A stretch of 64,000 nt of DNA from Flavobacterium sp. (GTDB lineage Bacteria > Bacteroidota > Bacteroidia > Flavobacteriales > Flavobacteriaceae): positions 1 through 64,000 of the forward strand of contig NZ_JANXTI010000008.1 of the NCBI RefSeq assembly GCF_025352425.1, written 5' to 3'. Every line of letters begins with the position of its first letter. The stretch's first letter is position 1. The notes under the pieces were generated by a model that saw only the letters and a program-made list of their open reading frames with translations, searched no databases and was not told the DNA's origin. The translations under genes were made by a program, and so were the position numbers. Positions 20,791-31,431 of this stretch are shown here, piece after piece.

Positions 20791-21783
20791 TTATTCTTTA
20801 TCTAATTTGTATTTACCTAAATCCATTCCGAAAGTTAAATTCTTGTTGGCAACCAATTCATCTAACTCAGTTAGTGATTTTTTACCGAAGTTACGGAACT
20901 TCATAAGGTCATTTTTGTTGAATGATACAAGATCTCCAAGTGTATCAACTTCTGCAGCTTTCAAACAGTTTAATGCTCTTACGGATAAATCCATATCAAC
21001 AAGTTTTGTTTTAAGCAATTGTCTCATGTGTAATGATTCCTCATCATAAGACTCTGTTTGAGCAATTTCATCAGCTTCAAGCGTTATTCTCTCATCAGAG
21101 AATAACATAAAGTGGTGAATTAAAACTTTGGCAGCTTCAGTTAAAGCATCTTTTGGATTGATTGAACCATCAGTTTTGATTTCGAAAACTAATTTTTCAT
21201 AATCTGTTTTTTGCTCCACACGGAAGTTTTCAATAGCATACTTTACATTTTTTACCGGAGTAAAAATTGAGTCAGTAAATATTGTTCCTATTGCTGCGTT
21301 TTGTTTTTTGTTCTCTTCTGCAGGAACATAACCACGACCTTTCTCGATGGTTAATTCCATATTAAGATTTACTTTGCTATCCAAGTTACAGATAACCAAT
21401 TCCGGATTCAACACCTGAAAACCAGAGATGAATTTTTGGAAATCGCCAGCTGTAATCTGATCTTTTCCGGAGATTGAGATAGAAACTGTTTCATTATCTA
21501 CATCTTCAATCTGACGTTTGAAACGCACTTGTTTTAGATTTAGGATAATTTCAGTAACATCTTCTACAACTCCTGAAATGGTAGAAAACTCATGCTCAAC
21601 ACCATCAATTCTGATAGATGTAATTGCATAACCTTCTAACGCAGAAAGTAAAACTCTTCTAAGTGCATTACCAACTGTCAATCCGTATCCTGGTTCTAAA
21701 GGTCTGAATTCAAACTTACCTTCAAAATCGGTTGAATCGATCATGATAACTTTATCGGGCTTCTGAAAATTAAATATTGCCAT
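20791..21783 (-). CDS. rpoA: RNA polymerase alpha subunit
   Basis: 330 aa. The N-terminal assembly domain has [22 protein letters not shown] and the C-terminal DNA-binding domain has [22 protein letters not shown] and [16 protein letters not shown]. It initiates assembly of RNA polymerase and contacts UP elements and activators. It sits between rpsD (21 bp upstream) and rplQ, the standard alpha-operon order. Confidence 0.98.
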   Translation of the reverse strand: MAIFNFQKPDKVIMIDSTDFEGKFEFRPLEPGYGLTVGNALRRVLLSALEGYAITSIRIDGVEHEFSTISGVVEDVTEIILNLKQVRFKRQIEDVDNETVSISISGKDQITAGDFQKFISGFQVLNPELVICNLDSKVNLNMELTIEKGRGYVPAEENKKQNAAIGTIFTDSIFTPVKNVKYAIENFRVEQKTDYEKLVFEIKTDGSINPKDALTEAAKVLIHHFMLFSDERITLEADEIAQTESYDEESLHMRQLLKTKLVDMDLSVRALNCLKAAEVDTLGDLVSFNKNDLMKFRNFGKKSLTELDELVANKNLTFGMDLGKYKLDKE

Positions 21784-21804
21784 AATTTAGACTAATGTCA
21801 ATTA

Positions 21805-22410
21805 TTATTTGTTGTACAATTCGACGATTAACTGCTCTTTAATATTTTCTGGGATTTGAAGTCTTGCTGGAACAGAAACAAAAGTTCCTTCCATGGTATC
21901 ATTATTCCAGGTAATCCACTCATATACATGAGAAGAGTTTGATAATGAAGTACCAATTGCTTCAACAGATTTAGATTTTTCACGAACAGCAACTTTGTCA
22001 CCTGGTTTTAAGTGGTAAGAAGGGATGTTAACCAATTCTCCGTTCACAGTTACGTGACGGTGAGAAACGATTTGACGTGCTGCTCTTCTTGACGGAGCAA
22101 TTCCCATTCTAAAAACTACGTTATCTAATCTAGCTTCGCATAATTGTAAAAGGATTTCACCTGTTACACCTTTAGAAGCTGCTGCTTTTTCGAATAAATT
22201 CCTGAATTGTTTTTCTAAAATTCCATAAGAATATTTAGCTTTTTGCTTTTCCATCAATTGGACAGCGTACTCAGATTTCTTACCTCTTTTTTTAGCCATC
22301 CCGTGTTGTCCAGGAGGATAATTTCTTTTTTCGAAGGCTTTGTCTTCTCCGAATATCGCTTCTCCAAATTTACGGGCGATTCTTGTACTTGGACCAGTAT
22401 ATCTTGCCAT
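21805..22410 (-). CDS. rpsD: 30S ribosomal protein S4
   Basis: 201 aa. The N-terminus [14 protein letters not shown] lacks the zinc-binding cysteines found in some S4 proteins. The S4 RNA-binding domain is [29 protein letters not shown]4 starts 30S assembly and in E. coli represses its own operon. The 82-nt spacer before this gene holds a candidate RNA leader. Confidence 0.98.
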   Translation of the reverse strand: MARYTGPSTRIARKFGEAIFGEDKAFEKRNYPPGQHGMAKKRGKKSEYAVQLMEKQKAKYSYGILEKQFRNLFEKAAASKGVTGEILLQLCEARLDNVVFRMGIAPSRRAARQIVSHRHVTVNGELVNIPSYHLKPGDKVAVREKSKSVEAIGTSLSNSSHVYEWITWNNDTMEGTFVSVPARLQIPENIKEQLIVELYNK

Positions 22411-22430
22411 TTTAAATTGTTTTAAGACAG

Positions 22431-22465
22431 AGGTTATGAATTCAGGTCGAATCCTTCGATAACCT
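22431..22465 (-). promoter_or_regulatory. Candidate S4-responsive RNA leader upstream of rpsD
   Basis: Outer stem AGGTTAT/ATAACCT (22431-22437 with 22459-22465) encloses a small hairpin TCGAA-TCC-TTCGA. It lies in the 82-nt spacer between rpsK and rpsD. I recall that ribosomal-protein leader motifs, including one for S4, have been reported in Flavobacteria; I cannot check that this matches. Confidence 0.5.
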
Positions 22466-22492
22466 TTTATTCTATCTTGATTATACTATATA

Positions 22493-22876
22493 TTAAACTC
22501 TACGTCTTTTAGGAGGACGACATCCGTTGTGTGGCATTGGAGTAACGTCAATGATTTCTGTTACTTCAATTCCTGCATTGTGTATAGATCTGATAGCAGA
22601 CTCACGTCCGTTTCCTGGTCCTTTTACATACACTTTTACTTTTTTAAGTCCAGCTTCCAATGCTACTTTACCGCAATCTTCTGCTGCCATCTGAGCTGCA
22701 TACGGAGTATTCTTTTTAGAACCTCTGAAACCCATTTTACCAGCTGAAGACCAAGAAATAACCTCACCTTTTTTGTTTGTTAACGAAATGATGATGTTGT
22801 TAAAGGTTGCACTAATATGAGCCTCACCCGTTGATTCAACGATAACTTTACGTTTTTTTGTTGTTGCTTTAGCCAT
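22493..22876 (-). CDS. rpsK: 30S ribosomal protein S11
   Basis: 127 aa with the S11 core [23 protein letters not shown] and the C-terminal [18 protein letters not shown] signature. S11 lies on the 30S platform near the Shine-Dalgarno/anti-SD helix. It is 8 bp downstream of rpsM and 82 bp upstream of rpsD. Confidence 0.98.
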   Translation of the reverse strand: MAKATTKKRKVIVESTGEAHISATFNNIIISLTNKKGEVISWSSAGKMGFRGSKKNTPYAAQMAAEDCGKVALEAGLKKVKVYVKGPGNGRESAIRSIHNAGIEVTEIIDVTPMPHNGCRPPKRRRV

Positions 22877-22884
22877 ATTACTTA

Positions 22885-23259
22885 TTATTTAGTTGCTTTT
22901 TTCTTGTTAGCAACAGTTTTTCTTTTCCCTTTTCTTGTTCTGGAATTGTTCTTAGTTCTTTGTCCTCTTAATGGAAGACCAGATCTGTGACGGATTCCTC
23001 TGTAGCATCCAATATCCATTAGACGTTTGATGTGTAGTGAAACTTCTGAACGAAGTTCACCTTCAATTTTGTAATATGATACCGCGTCCCGGATTGCTCC
23101 GATTTCGTCATCATTCCAATCTTGAACTTTTGTATCTTGGCTTACTTGAGCTTTTTCTAAAATCTCAATTGCTCTACTTTTTCCCACTCCGAAGATGTAG
23201 GTTAAAGCGATAACTCCTCTTTTGTTTTTAGGTATATCTACCCCTGCTATTCTTGCCAT
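22885..23259 (-). CDS. rpsM: 30S ribosomal protein S13
   Basis: 124 aa. [26 protein letters not shown] is the family start, and [28 protein letters not shown] is the C-terminal signature contacting the 50S and P-site tRNA. It starts 2 bp after the rpmJ stop, suggesting coupled translation. Confidence 0.98.
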   Translation of the reverse strand: MARIAGVDIPKNKRGVIALTYIFGVGKSRAIEILEKAQVSQDTKVQDWNDDEIGAIRDAVSYYKIEGELRSEVSLHIKRLMDIGCYRGIRHRSGLPLRGQRTKNNSRTRKGKRKTVANKKKATK

Positions 23260-23261
23260 AA

Positions 23262-23378
23262 CTATCCTTGTCTTTGTTTAAATCTAGGATTCTTTTTGTT
23301 GATTACGTATAATCTGCCTTTTCTTCGTACAATCTTGCACTCGGCACTTCTTTTTTTAACTGATGTTCTTACTTTCAT
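23262..23378 (-). CDS. rpmJ: 50S ribosomal protein L36, zinc-free form
   Basis: This 38-aa gene ([20 protein letters not shown] ... NPRFKQRQG, stop TAG) is too short for the ORF track. Only one of the usual zinc ligands remains (Cys14); the others are replaced by Ser11, Asn27 and Phe33, so it is a C-minus L36 that should not need zinc. It lies between infA (11 bp) and rpsM (2 bp), as expected. Confidence 0.96.
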   Translation of the reverse strand: MKVRTSVKKRSAECKIVRRKGRLYVINKKNPRFKQRQG

Positions 23379-23389
23379 TTTGAATATCT

Positions 23390-23605
23390 TTAGTATCTAT
23401 AAGTAATTCTTGCTTTTGACAAATCGTAAGGACTCATTTCTAACTTTACTTTGTCACCAGGTAACAATTTAATGTAATGCATACGCATTTTTCCAGAAAT
23501 ATGAGCAATTACAACATGTCCGTTTTCTAACTCTACACGGAACATCGCATTTGACAATGCTTCAATTATTGATCCGTCTTGTTCTATTGCTGATTGTTTC
23601 GCCAT
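23390..23605 (-). CDS. infA: Translation initiation factor IF-1
   Basis: 71 aa, a single S1-like OB fold ([20 protein letters not shown] ... [22 protein letters not shown]). IF-1 occupies the A site during initiation. It lies directly between secY (6 bp) and rpmJ, with no map or adk between secY and infA; adk is elsewhere in this window. Confidence 0.97.
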   Translation of the reverse strand: MAKQSAIEQDGSIIEALSNAMFRVELENGHVVIAHISGKMRMHYIKLLPGDKVKLEMSPYDLSKARITYRY

Positions 23606-23611
23606 AAAAAA

Positions 23612-24955
23612 TTAAGCTACTGCTTTTCTATTTTTACCACTTTTCATCAATCCGTCATAGTGTTTATTCAACAAATAAGAATTTACCTGTTGGATAGTGT
23701 CAATTGCAACTCCAACCATAATAATAAGTGAAGTTCCACCATAGAACATTGCCCAAGATTGTTGCACACCAAAGCCTACAACAATTGCTGGGAACACAGC
23801 TATTAATGCAAGAAACAGAGCGCCAGGGAACGTTATTAGAGACATGATTCTATCTAAGTAGTCTCCAGTTTCAATTCCCGGTTTAACACCTGGAATAAAA
23901 CCGCCGCTTCTTTTTAAATCATCTGCCATTTTATTTGTTGGGACGGTAATTGCCGTATAAAAGAATGTAAAGATTACAATCAATAAGGCAAAAACCAAAC
24001 AATACCAAAAACCAAACATATTACTGAATGTTCCTGCAATTGATTGCGATGTTTCCGATTTTGAAAGACCTGCAACTGCAGCGGGTATAAACATAATTGC
24101 CTGGGCAAAAATGATTGGCATTACTCCGGCAGAATTCAGTTTTAACGGAATCCATTGTCTGTTTCCGCCCATCATATCCTGTTCGAAATCTCCGGTTGTT
24201 GTACGACGCGCATACTGTACAGGAATTTTCCTAACTGCCATAACTAGTAGAACACACGCAATAATTACCAATAACCAAACAATTACTTCAATTACCAACA
24301 ACATTGGTCCACCATTATTATTGGTAACTTTTGAAGTAAATTCCTGAAATAATGCTTGTGGTAACCTGGCAAGAATACCTACCATAATCAATAATGAAAT
24401 ACCATTTCCAATTCCCTTATCAGTGATTTTTTCTCCTAACCACATGGCGAAAATAGTACCTGTAGTTAAAATTAAAACTGATGAAAATAAGAAAGAGAAC
24501 GAATCAAATCCTAAAAGGAATGCACTACTTGGTAAAGTTCTGTATAAGTTATAGATATAACCCGGACCTTGAACTAAAGTAATTGCGATGGTTAACCATC
24601 TTGTAATTTGATTTAATTTCTTTCTGCCGCTTTCACCATCTTTTTGCAGTTTTTGCAAATATGGAATGGCAATACCCATTAATTGAACAACAATTGAAGC
24701 AGAAATGTATGGCATGATACCCAACGCAAATACTGACGCTTTTGAAAAAGCTCCACCGGTAAACATGTCAAGTATTGATCCAATACCTTTATCTGTCTGA
24801 CCAGCCAAGCTGTGCAATTGTGTAGCATCAATACCCGGAAGCGTAACGTGCGCACCAAATCGATAAACTAAAAGCATTAGAAGAGTTAAAACAATTCTAT
24901 TCTTTAGTTCTTCTATTTTCCAAACATTTATAAATGATTCAAAAAATTTCTTCAT
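23612..24955 (-). CDS. secY: Preprotein translocase subunit SecY
   Basis: 447 aa inner-membrane channel with ten predicted spans. N-terminal LKNRIVLTLLMLLVYRFGAHVTLPGID, the plug region following it, VQLMGIAIPYLQ and the cytoplasmic loop ARRTTTGDF are typical. It forms SecYEG for export and insertion, the route used by every signal-peptide protein in this window. Standard spc-operon position after rplO. Confidence 0.98.
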   Translation of the reverse strand: MKKFFESFINVWKIEELKNRIVLTLLMLLVYRFGAHVTLPGIDATQLHSLAGQTDKGIGSILDMFTGGAFSKASVFALGIMPYISASIVVQLMGIAIPYLQKLQKDGESGRKKLNQITRWLTIAITLVQGPGYIYNLYRTLPSSAFLLGFDSFSFLFSSVLILTTGTIFAMWLGEKITDKGIGNGISLLIMVGILARLPQALFQEFTSKVTNNNGGPMLLVIEVIVWLLVIIACVLLVMAVRKIPVQYARRTTTGDFEQDMMGGNRQWIPLKLNSAGVMPIIFAQAIMFIPAAVAGLSKSETSQSIAGTFSNMFGFWYCLVFALLIVIFTFFYTAITVPTNKMADDLKRSGGFIPGVKPGIETGDYLDRIMSLITFPGALFLALIAVFPAIVVGFGVQQSWAMFYGGTSLIIMVGVAIDTIQQVNSYLLNKHYDGLMKSGKNRKAVA

Positions 24956-24965
24956 TGTTCTATAA

Positions 24966-25418
24966 TTATAAGGTTACAGCTTCTCCACCAGCAGCTTCGA
25001 TAGCGGCTTTTGCAGTAGCAGTAAATTTATGTGCGGTTACTTTTAATTTTGCTTTTAATTCTCCTCTTCCAAGAATTTTAACCATTTCATTTTTAGTAGC
25101 CAAACGGTTTTCAACAAATACTGTAAAATCTACAGTATCGGTAACAATTCCGTTATCAACTAACAATTGAAGATTGTCAAGATTTACACCTTGATATTCT
25201 TTACGATTGATGTTTGTGAAACCAAACTTAGGCACACGTCTTTGAAGTGGCATCTGACCACCTTCAAAACCAATCTTTTTTGAATAACCAGAACGAGACT
25301 TAGCTCCTTTGTGTCCTCTTGCAGAAGTACCACCTTTTCCGGAACCTTCTCCTCTACCTAATCTTTTATTTTGATTGTGTGTAGAACCTTCAGCAGGTTG
25401 TAAGTTACTTAAATTCAT
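24966..25418 (-). CDS. rplO: 50S ribosomal protein L15
   Basis: 150 aa with the Gly/Arg-rich N-terminus [21 protein letters not shown] and the C-terminal signature [20 protein letters not shown] late 50S assembly protein. Spacers of 10-11 bp on both sides. Confidence 0.97.
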   Translation of the reverse strand: MNLSNLQPAEGSTHNQNKRLGRGEGSGKGGTSARGHKGAKSRSGYSKKIGFEGGQMPLQRRVPKFGFTNINRKEYQGVNLDNLQLLVDNGIVTDTVDFTVFVENRLATKNEMVKILGRGELKAKLKVTAHKFTATAKAAIEAAGGEAVTL

Positions 25419-25429
25419 TACTGTATTTG

Positions 25430-25612
25430 TTATTTAACTTCCTCAACGGAAACTAAGTGTTTAACTTTATTTATCATTCCAAGGATTGCAGGATTTGAAT
25501 CATGCTCCACAGTTTGTCCCATTTTACGAAGACCCAAAGCCTCTAATCCCCTTTTTTGTGTAAGCGGACAATTGATTTTGCTTCTAACTTGTTTTACTAA
25601 TAATTTAGCCAT
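25430..25612 (-). CDS. rpmD: 50S ribosomal protein L30
   Basis: 60 aa ([32 protein letters not shown]). Standard size and position between rpsE and rplO. Confidence 0.96.
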   Translation of the reverse strand: MAKLLVKQVRSKINCPLTQKRGLEALGLRKMGQTVEHDSNPAILGMINKVKHLVSVEEVK

Positions 25613-25624
25613 AATTTCCTTGAA

Positions 25625-26146
25625 TTAACCTTTAAAAACTTTTTCTAAAGAAATACCTCTTTGTTTTGCAACAGTAACGGCACTTCTCATTTGTAATAAA
25701 GCATCAAAAGTTGCTTTTACCACGTTGTGAGGGTTTGATGAACCTTGTGATTTTGATAATACATCATGAATACCAACTGACTCAAGAACAGAACGAACAG
25801 CTCCACCTGCAATTACTCCGGTACCATGAGATGCCGGCATCAAAAATACTGCAGCTCCACCAAATTTTCCTTTTTGTTCGTGAGGAACTGATTGTCCGCT
25901 CAAAGGAATTCTAACTAAGTTTTTCTTTGCATCTTCTACTGCTTTTGCAATAGCTTCAGAAACATCTTTAGATTTTCCTAATCCGTGACCAACAACTCCG
26001 TTTTCATCACCTACAACAACAATTGCAGAAAAACCAAATGCTCTTCCTCCTTTTGTTACTTTGGTAACACGATTTACACTTACCAGACGATCTTTTAATT
26101 CAAGACCACTAGGTTTTACCAATTCTACATTTTTGTATTTAGACAT
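25625..26146 (-). CDS. rpsE: 30S ribosomal protein S5
   Basis: 173 aa. The N-terminal double-stranded-RNA-binding-like domain ([34 protein letters not shown]) and C-terminal domain ([22 protein letters not shown]) are complete. S5 takes part in decoding accuracy. Confidence 0.97.
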   Translation of the reverse strand: MSKYKNVELVKPSGLELKDRLVSVNRVTKVTKGGRAFGFSAIVVVGDENGVVGHGLGKSKDVSEAIAKAVEDAKKNLVRIPLSGQSVPHEQKGKFGGAAVFLMPASHGTGVIAGGAVRSVLESVGIHDVLSKSQGSSNPHNVVKATFDALLQMRSAVTVAKQRGISLEKVFKG

Positions 26147-26152
26147 AATATA

Positions 26153-26506
26153 TTAGAATTTAAGCCCAGCCGCTCTTGCGCCTTCTGCTAATGATTTAAT
26201 ACGACCGTGGTATAAATAACCTCCTCTATCAAAAGTTACTGTATCAATCCCGGCTTTTAACGCTTTTTCTGCAACTAGTTTTCCAACTGCAGCTGCAACT
26301 TCAATGCTGGTACCTTTAGTATCCGCTCCTTTATCTTTTGATGAAGCAGCCAATAAAGTAACTCCATTCACATCATCAATTAGTTGTGTATAGATTTCTT
26401 TATTACTTCTGAATACAGATAATCTTGGTCTTGCAGCGGTTCCGCTTACAATCTTTCTGATTCTGTATTGTATCCTTTGTCTTCTTTCAGATTTTGTTAA
26501 TGACAT
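26153..26506 (-). CDS. rplR: 50S ribosomal protein L18
   Basis: 117 aa, with [20 protein letters not shown] and [25 protein letters not shown]. It binds 5S rRNA with L5 and L25. Six bases from rpsE. Confidence 0.97.
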   Translation of the reverse strand: MSLTKSERRQRIQYRIRKIVSGTAARPRLSVFRSNKEIYTQLIDDVNGVTLLAASSKDKGADTKGTSIEVAAAVGKLVAEKALKAGIDTVTFDRGGYLYHGRIKSLAEGARAAGLKF

Positions 26507-26517
26507 AATGCTAATTT

Positions 26518-27060
26518 TTAAGCTGATTTACCTGCTTTTCTTCTTAATACTTCACCAACAAACTTAACTCCTTTACCTTTGTAAGGCTCTGGTTTACGGA
26601 AACCTCTGATTTTGGCAGCGACTTGACCTACTAATTGTTTGTCGAAAGATGTTAACTTCACGATTGGGTTTTTACCTTTCTCAGATATTGTTTCTAGTTT
26701 TACTTCTGGAGCAATTTCCAAAACAATATTATGAGAGAAACCTAAAGCTAAATCTAATTTTTGACCTTGATTCGAAGCTCTGTAACCTACCCCAACCAAT
26801 TCTAATTCTTTAGTAAACCCTTCGGATACACCCATAACCATATTATTGATTAATGATCTGTACAATCCGTGTTTTGCTCTGTGATCTTTACTATCAGATG
26901 GTCTTTCTACTACTAGTTGACCTTCTTCAACATTAACAGTTACGTCTGCGTAGTTCTGTGTAAGTTGACCTAATTTTCCTTTAACTGTAATTACTGTATC
27001 GCTAACTTCAACAGTAACACCAGCAGGAATCGAAATTGGATTTTTACCTATTCTTGACAT
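26518..27060 (-). CDS. rplF: 50S ribosomal protein L6
   Basis: 180 aa made of two similar L6 folds, with [15 protein letters not shown] and the C-terminal [11 protein letters not shown] motif. It binds near the sarcin-ricin loop and factor-binding site. Confidence 0.97.
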   Translation of the reverse strand: MSRIGKNPISIPAGVTVEVSDTVITVKGKLGQLTQNYADVTVNVEEGQLVVERPSDSKDHRAKHGLYRSLINNMVMGVSEGFTKELELVGVGYRASNQGQKLDLALGFSHNIVLEIAPEVKLETISEKGKNPIVKLTSFDKQLVGQVAAKIRGFRKPEPYKGKGVKFVGEVLRRKAGKSA

Positions 27061-27075
27061 TGTTTTCTGTTTTAA

Positions 27076-27474
27076 TTAGTATACGTAACAAATTACTTCT
27101 CCACCAACATTTAATTGCTTAGCTTGTTTCCCGGTCATTAAACCTTTTGAAGTTGAAACAATGGCAATTCCTAAACCGTTAAGGATTCTAGGTAATTTTG
27201 AAGCACCTGCGTACTTACGTAAACCTGGTTTACTAATTCTTTGGATATCTTTAATTACAGAGTCTTTAGTATCTTTATCATACTTAAGAGCAATTTTGAT
27301 GGTTCCCTGAACGGAATTGTCATCAAATTTGTAACTTAAAATATACCCTTGATCGAATAAAATTTTTGTGATTTCTTTTTTAAGGTTCGAAGCTGGGATT
27401 TCAACCACCTTGTGGTTTGCCATCACTGCATTTCTAACTCTCGTAAGATAATCTGCAATTGGATCTGTATACAT
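27076..27474 (-). CDS. rpsH: 30S ribosomal protein S8
   Basis: 132 aa, DPIADYLTRVRNAVMANHKVVEIPAS and C-terminal STSKGLMTGKQAKQLNVGGEVICYVY. In E. coli, S8 represses the spc operon by binding mRNA. Here an unusually long 72-nt spacer separates rpsH from rpsN. Confidence 0.97.
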   Translation of the reverse strand: MYTDPIADYLTRVRNAVMANHKVVEIPASNLKKEITKILFDQGYILSYKFDDNSVQGTIKIALKYDKDTKDSVIKDIQRISKPGLRKYAGASKLPRILNGLGIAIVSTSKGLMTGKQAKQLNVGGEVICYVY

Positions 27475-27546
27475 TTGTATTAATTTGCGACTATGGTTTT
27501 CAAAAAGTACTCACTAATTGAACCTTTAATCAATTTATAATTTTTT

Positions 27547-27816
27547 TTACCAGCTAGCTTTTCTAACTCCCGGTATCAATCCTTGGTTAGCCATTTCACG
27601 GAATGTTACACGTGAAAGACCGAATTGTCTCATGTACCCTCTTGGTCTACCTGTTAATTTACAACGATTGTGTAAACGAACCGGTGAAGCATTTTTAGGT
27701 AATTTTTGTAAGCCTTCGCGATCTCCGGCTTCTAATAAAGCCTTTCTTTTTTCAGCATACTTTGCCACCGTTTTTTCTCTCTTAACCTCACGGGCTTTCA
27801 TTGATTCTTTAGCCAT
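27547..27816 (-). CDS. rpsN: 30S ribosomal protein S14, zinc-free form
   Basis: 89 aa, the longer C-minus S14 without a CxxC zinc ribbon; [21 protein letters not shown] is the conserved part. With the zinc-free L36 and S4 in the same operon, three potentially zinc-binding proteins are present in C-minus form. Confidence 0.97.
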   Translation of the reverse strand: MAKESMKAREVKREKTVAKYAEKRKALLEAGDREGLQKLPKNASPVRLHNRCKLTGRPRGYMRQFGLSRVTFREMANQGLIPGVRKASW

Positions 27817-27819
27817 GTC

Positions 27820-28371
27820 TTAATTCTTTTTAAAAGGTAAACCTAATTCTGCCAACAATGATTTTGCTTCTTTATCTGTGCCTGCTGAAGTTACGAATGT
27901 AATATCCAAACCTGATATTTTGTTTACTTTGTCAATATCAATTTCAGGGAAAATGATTTGCTCAGTAACACCAAGGTTGTAATTACCTCTTCCGTCAAAA
28001 CCAGTCGCTTTGATACCGCTGAAATCTCTAACACGTGGTAAAGATGATGTGATAAGTCTGTCTAAAAACTCATACATTCTCTCTCCTCTAAGCGTTACTT
28101 TCGCTCCAATTGGCATACCTTTTCTCAATTTGAAAGACGCAACGTCTTTCTTTGAGATTGTAGATACTGCTTTTTGTCCGGTAACTTTTGTCAACTCATC
28201 AACTGCATAGTCAACAAGTTTTTTATCAGATACGGCTGCTCCAACGCCACGGCTTAAAACGATTTTCTCCAATTTAGGAACCTGCATTACGTTTTTATAA
28301 CCGAATTCTTCCTTAAGGGCAGCAATTACTCTGTCCTTATACTCTTGCTTAAGTCTGGGTGTATATGCCAT
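27820..28371 (-). CDS. rplE: 50S ribosomal protein L5
   Basis: 183 aa, with [23 protein letters not shown], the 5S rRNA-binding segment and [17 protein letters not shown]. It contacts 5S rRNA and P-site tRNA. Three bases from rpsN and two from rplX. Confidence 0.97.
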   Translation of the reverse strand: MAYTPRLKQEYKDRVIAALKEEFGYKNVMQVPKLEKIVLSRGVGAAVSDKKLVDYAVDELTKVTGQKAVSTISKKDVASFKLRKGMPIGAKVTLRGERMYEFLDRLITSSLPRVRDFSGIKATGFDGRGNYNLGVTEQIIFPEIDIDKVNKISGLDITFVTSAGTDKEAKSLLAELGLPFKKN

Positions 28372-28373
28372 AA

Positions 28374-28658
28374 CTATGCTTTATTAGCTTTTTTTGAATC
28401 TTTTTTTGCTCCGCCTTTAGCTGTATCAGCACTGCTCACCAATGAAAGGTTTGAGATGTGGATAGGAGCTTCTTTCTTAACGATTCCTCCTTGAGGGCTT
28501 TTTGCACTTGGTTTCGTATGTTTCGACACCATGTTCACACCTTCAACGATCGCTTTGTTTTTCTCTCTGTAAACACGCGTAATTTTTCCTGTTAACCCTT
28601 TATGGTCACCAGCTATTACTTTTACAGTGTCGCCAGATTTTACTTTTAACTTTATCAT
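28374..28658 (-). CDS. rplX: 50S ribosomal protein L24
   Basis: 94 aa with the KOW motif ([20 protein letters not shown]). It is an early 50S assembly initiator. The C-terminal tail is Ala/Lys-rich ([16 protein letters not shown]). Confidence 0.96.
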   Translation of the reverse strand: MIKLKVKSGDTVKVIAGDHKGLTGKITRVYREKNKAIVEGVNMVSKHTKPSAKSPQGGIVKKEAPIHISNLSLVSSADTAKGGAKKDSKKANKA

Positions 28659-28669
28659 CTTACTATGAA

Positions 28670-29038
28670 TTAAAGCACTTCTGGTGCTAATGATACAATT
28701 TTCATGAATTGTTTTTCACGAAGTTCTCTTGCAACCGGACCAAAAACACGAGTTCCTCTCATTTCACCCGCAGCATTCAAAAGAACACATGCATTGTCAT
28801 CGAAACGGATATAAGAACCATCAGCTCTTCTCACTTCTTTTTTGGTACGTACAACTACTGCAGTTGAAACAGCACCTTTCTTAACGTTGCCGTTTGGTGT
28901 TGCATCTTTGATAGAAACTACAATTTTATCTCCAACAGAGGCATAACGACGTTTCGTTCCTCCTAATACACGGATAGTCAAAACTTCTTTTGCTCCTGTG
29001 TTATCTGCGACTTTTAGTCTTGATTCTTGTTGTACCAT
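28670..29038 (-). CDS. rplN: 50S ribosomal protein L14
   Basis: 122 aa, [27 protein letters not shown] and [24 protein letters not shown]. It forms an intersubunit bridge and is the docking site of the silencing factor RsfS. Confidence 0.98.
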
Positions 29039-29040
29039 AA

Positions 29041-29301
29041 TTATTTAGCTCTTTCCATGATTTCAACTAATCTCCAACATTTGGTTTTTGATAAAGGTCT
29101 TGTTTCCATGATCTTTACTGTATCGCCGATGTTACAGTCATTTGTTTCGTCGTGTGCATGAAACTTTTTAGTTTTCAATACGAACTTACCGTATAATGGG
29201 TGTTTTACTCTGGTAACCTGTGCCACAACAATAGACTTGTCCATTTTGTTTGAGGTAACCACACCAATTCTTTCTTTTCTTAAATTTCTTTTATCTTCCA
29301 T
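29041..29301 (-). CDS. rpsQ: 30S ribosomal protein S17
   Basis: 86 aa OB-fold protein, [29 protein letters not shown] and [24 protein letters not shown] primary 16S rRNA binder. Confidence 0.97.
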   Translation of the reverse strand: MEDKRNLRKERIGVVTSNKMDKSIVVAQVTRVKHPLYGKFVLKTKKFHAHDETNDCNIGDTVKIMETRPLSKTKCWRLVEIMERAK

Positions 29302-29315
29302 TTTGCAGAATACAA

Positions 29316-29507
29316 TTATTGTAACTCTCTTTTAGTTAGCTCTGTTGCCACTCTGGCAACTGCTCTTCTGGCACTTCTAATTTGAAGTGGATTGGCAATT
29401 GGTGAAATAGCGTGAGCATTTCTTAGATCAGCGTATGCTTTTCTCAATTGACTAAGTTTTTCTTGTAACTCAGCTGCGGATAGATTTATAATTTCTGATT
29501 GTTTCAT
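29316..29507 (-). CDS. rpmC: 50S ribosomal protein L29
   Basis: 63 aa two-helix protein, [23 protein letters not shown]. The track ORF starts 42 bp further upstream; the Met at 29507 is the family start and gives the normal size, while the extension ([14 protein letters not shown]) would overlap the end of rplP. Confidence 0.96.
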   Translation of the reverse strand: MKQSEIINLSAAELQEKLSQLRKAYADLRNAHAISPIANPLQIRSARRAVARVATELTKRELQ

Positions 29508-29520
29508 AATTAATTTTAGA

Positions 29521-29946
29521 TTATGCTTCGAAATCTCTAGCAACGACAAACTTAGTTTTTACCGGAAGTTTTTGAGCTGCAAGACGTAGTGCCTCTTTAG
29601 CGACAGAAAGTGGAACTCCACCAACTTCAAACATTATTCTTCCTGGTTTTACAACTGCAGCCCAATATTCGACCGCACCTTTTCCTTTACCCATACGTAC
29701 CTCAAGAGGCTTTTTGGTGATTGGTTTGTCTGGGAAAATATTGATCCATAATTGACCTTCTCTTTTCATATATCTGGTTGCAGCAATACGCGCAGCTTCG
29801 ATTTGACGTGAAGTTAAAAACATTCCGTTTTCGTGTACAGATTTAATTCCAAACATTCCACTAGAAAGTTCGTGCCCTCTTTGAGCATTCCCTTTCATTT
29901 TACCCTTCTGTACCTTACGGTATTTTGTTCTTTTAGGCTGTAACAT
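29521..29946 (-). CDS. rplP: 50S ribosomal protein L16
   Basis: 141 aa, [24 protein letters not shown] and [22 protein letters not shown]. It organises the A-site tRNA-binding region of the 50S. Confidence 0.98.
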   Translation of the reverse strand: MLQPKRTKYRKVQKGKMKGNAQRGHELSSGMFGIKSVHENGMFLTSRQIEAARIAATRYMKREGQLWINIFPDKPITKKPLEVRMGKGKGAVEYWAAVVKPGRIMFEVGGVPLSVAKEALRLAAQKLPVKTKFVVARDFEA

Positions 29947-29965
29947 TTTTCTTTAATTTAAAAAT

Positions 29966-30724
29966 TTACTTTCTTTTACGGTCTCCCGCAGGTTTTCTGT
30001 CTTTGTTGAAAGGCTTACGGTCACCGCCACCTCTAGGAGAATCGCCACCTTTACCGGCTTGTTTTTTGTCCATGCCTACAAGTGGAGAAAGATCTCTTTT
30101 TCCATAAACCTCACCTTTCATGATCCATACTTTGATACCCATTCTACCATAAGTAGTATGTGCTTCAGCCAAAGCATAATCAATATCGGCTCTGAAAGTT
30201 GATAGAGGAATTCTTCCTTCTTTGAATTGTTCTGAACGTGCCATTTCAGCTCCGTTCAAACGACCAGAAATCAAAACTTTAATACCTTCTGCATTCATAC
30301 GCATTGCTGCTGCGATAGCCATTTTAATAGCTCTTCTGTATGAAATACGGCTTTCGATTTGACGTGCAATACTAGTTCCAACTAAATATGCATCTAACTC
30401 CGGTCTTTTAATTTCAAAGATGTTGATTTGAACCTCTTTGTCAGTAACTTTCTTAAGTTCTTCTTTCAACTTGTCTACCTCTTGACCACCTTTTCCGATA
30501 ATGATACCAGGACGGGCAGTTGTGATAGTAACGGTTACAAGTTTCAAAGTTCTCTCGATGATTACTTTTGATACACTAGCTTTTGATAAACGAGCATGGA
30601 TATACTTTCTGATTTTATAATCTTCGGCGATTTTGTCACCGTAATCATTTCCACCATACCAGTTTGAATCCCATCCTCTGATGATACCAAGTCTGTTTCC
30701 TATTGGATTTGTCTTTTGTCCCAT
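29966..30724 (-). CDS. rpsC: 30S ribosomal protein S3 with basic tail
   Basis: 252 aa. N-terminal [23 protein letters not shown], the KH domain with [16 protein letters not shown] and the C-terminal domain ([15 protein letters not shown]) are intact. After about residue 215 there is a low-complexity Gly/Lys/Arg/Asp tail ([21 protein letters not shown] type). S3 helps unwind mRNA at the entry channel. Confidence 0.97.
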   Translation of the reverse strand: MGQKTNPIGNRLGIIRGWDSNWYGGNDYGDKIAEDYKIRKYIHARLSKASVSKVIIERTLKLVTVTITTARPGIIIGKGGQEVDKLKEELKKVTDKEVQINIFEIKRPELDAYLVGTSIARQIESRISYRRAIKMAIAAAMRMNAEGIKVLISGRLNGAEMARSEQFKEGRIPLSTFRADIDYALAEAHTTYGRMGIKVWIMKGEVYGKRDLSPLVGMDKKQAGKGGDSPRGGGDRKPFNKDRKPAGDRKRK

Positions 30725-30729
30725 CTTAA

Positions 30730-31140
30730 TTAATTTGCTTGTGTGTTATCATTAGCTCCTAACACGATTGTCACGTGGTTTGAACGTTTTCTAATCCTGT
30801 GTGCTCTTCCTTGTGGAGCTGGACGAAGTCTTTTCAACATCATTCCACCATCTACAGTGATCGTTTTTATAAATAAGCCTGCTTCTGAAACGTTTCCGTC
30901 AGCATTTTTCTGCTCCCAATTGTTGATAGCTGATAATACTAATTTCTCTAATTTTCTTGAAGCTTCTTTTGAGCTGAATCTTAAAATATTCAAAGCTCTT
31001 TCCACTTTCTGACCTCTTACCAAGTCCGCTACTAAGCGCATTTTTCTAGGTGAAGTAGGGCAGTTATTCAATTTCGCGAAAGCAATCGACTTATTAGCCT
31101 CTTTTCTCGCATCTGCTGTTTCTCTTTTACGAACTCCCAT
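30730..31140 (-). CDS. rplV: 50S ribosomal protein L22
   Basis: 136 aa, [19 protein letters not shown] and the C-terminal exit-tunnel hairpin ([26 protein letters not shown]). Tight spacing of 5-6 bp on both sides. Confidence 0.97.
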   Translation of the reverse strand: MGVRKRETADARKEANKSIAFAKLNNCPTSPRKMRLVADLVRGQKVERALNILRFSSKEASRKLEKLVLSAINNWEQKNADGNVSEAGLFIKTITVDGGMMLKRLRPAPQGRAHRIRKRSNHVTIVLGANDNTQAN

Positions 31141-31146
31141 TGCTTC

Positions 31147-31425
31147 TTATTTTTTACCTTTATTTTTTGCTCCAGCGTGACCTCTAAAAGATCTAGTTGG
31201 TGAAAACTCTCCTAATTTGTGACCTACCATGTTTTCTGTTACGTAAACCGGTACAAACTGACGACCATTGTGTACTGCGATAGTTTGTCCAACAAAATCC
31301 GGAGTAATCATAGAAGCTCTAGACCAAGTCTTTACTACTCCTTTGTTTCCACCTGCAATGTTTTCCTGAACTTTTTTATCTAATTTGTAATGAACAAAAG
31401 GTCCTTTTTTTAATGAACGTGCCAT
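31147..31425 (-). CDS. rpsS: 30S ribosomal protein S19
   Basis: 92 aa, [19 protein letters not shown] and the family signature [20 protein letters not shown]. 30S head protein near S13. Confidence 0.98.
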   Translation of the reverse strand: MARSLKKGPFVHYKLDKKVQENIAGGNKGVVKTWSRASMITPDFVGQTIAVHNGRQFVPVYVTENMVGHKLGEFSPTRSFRGHAGAKNKGKK

Positions 31426-31431
31426 ATCTTA

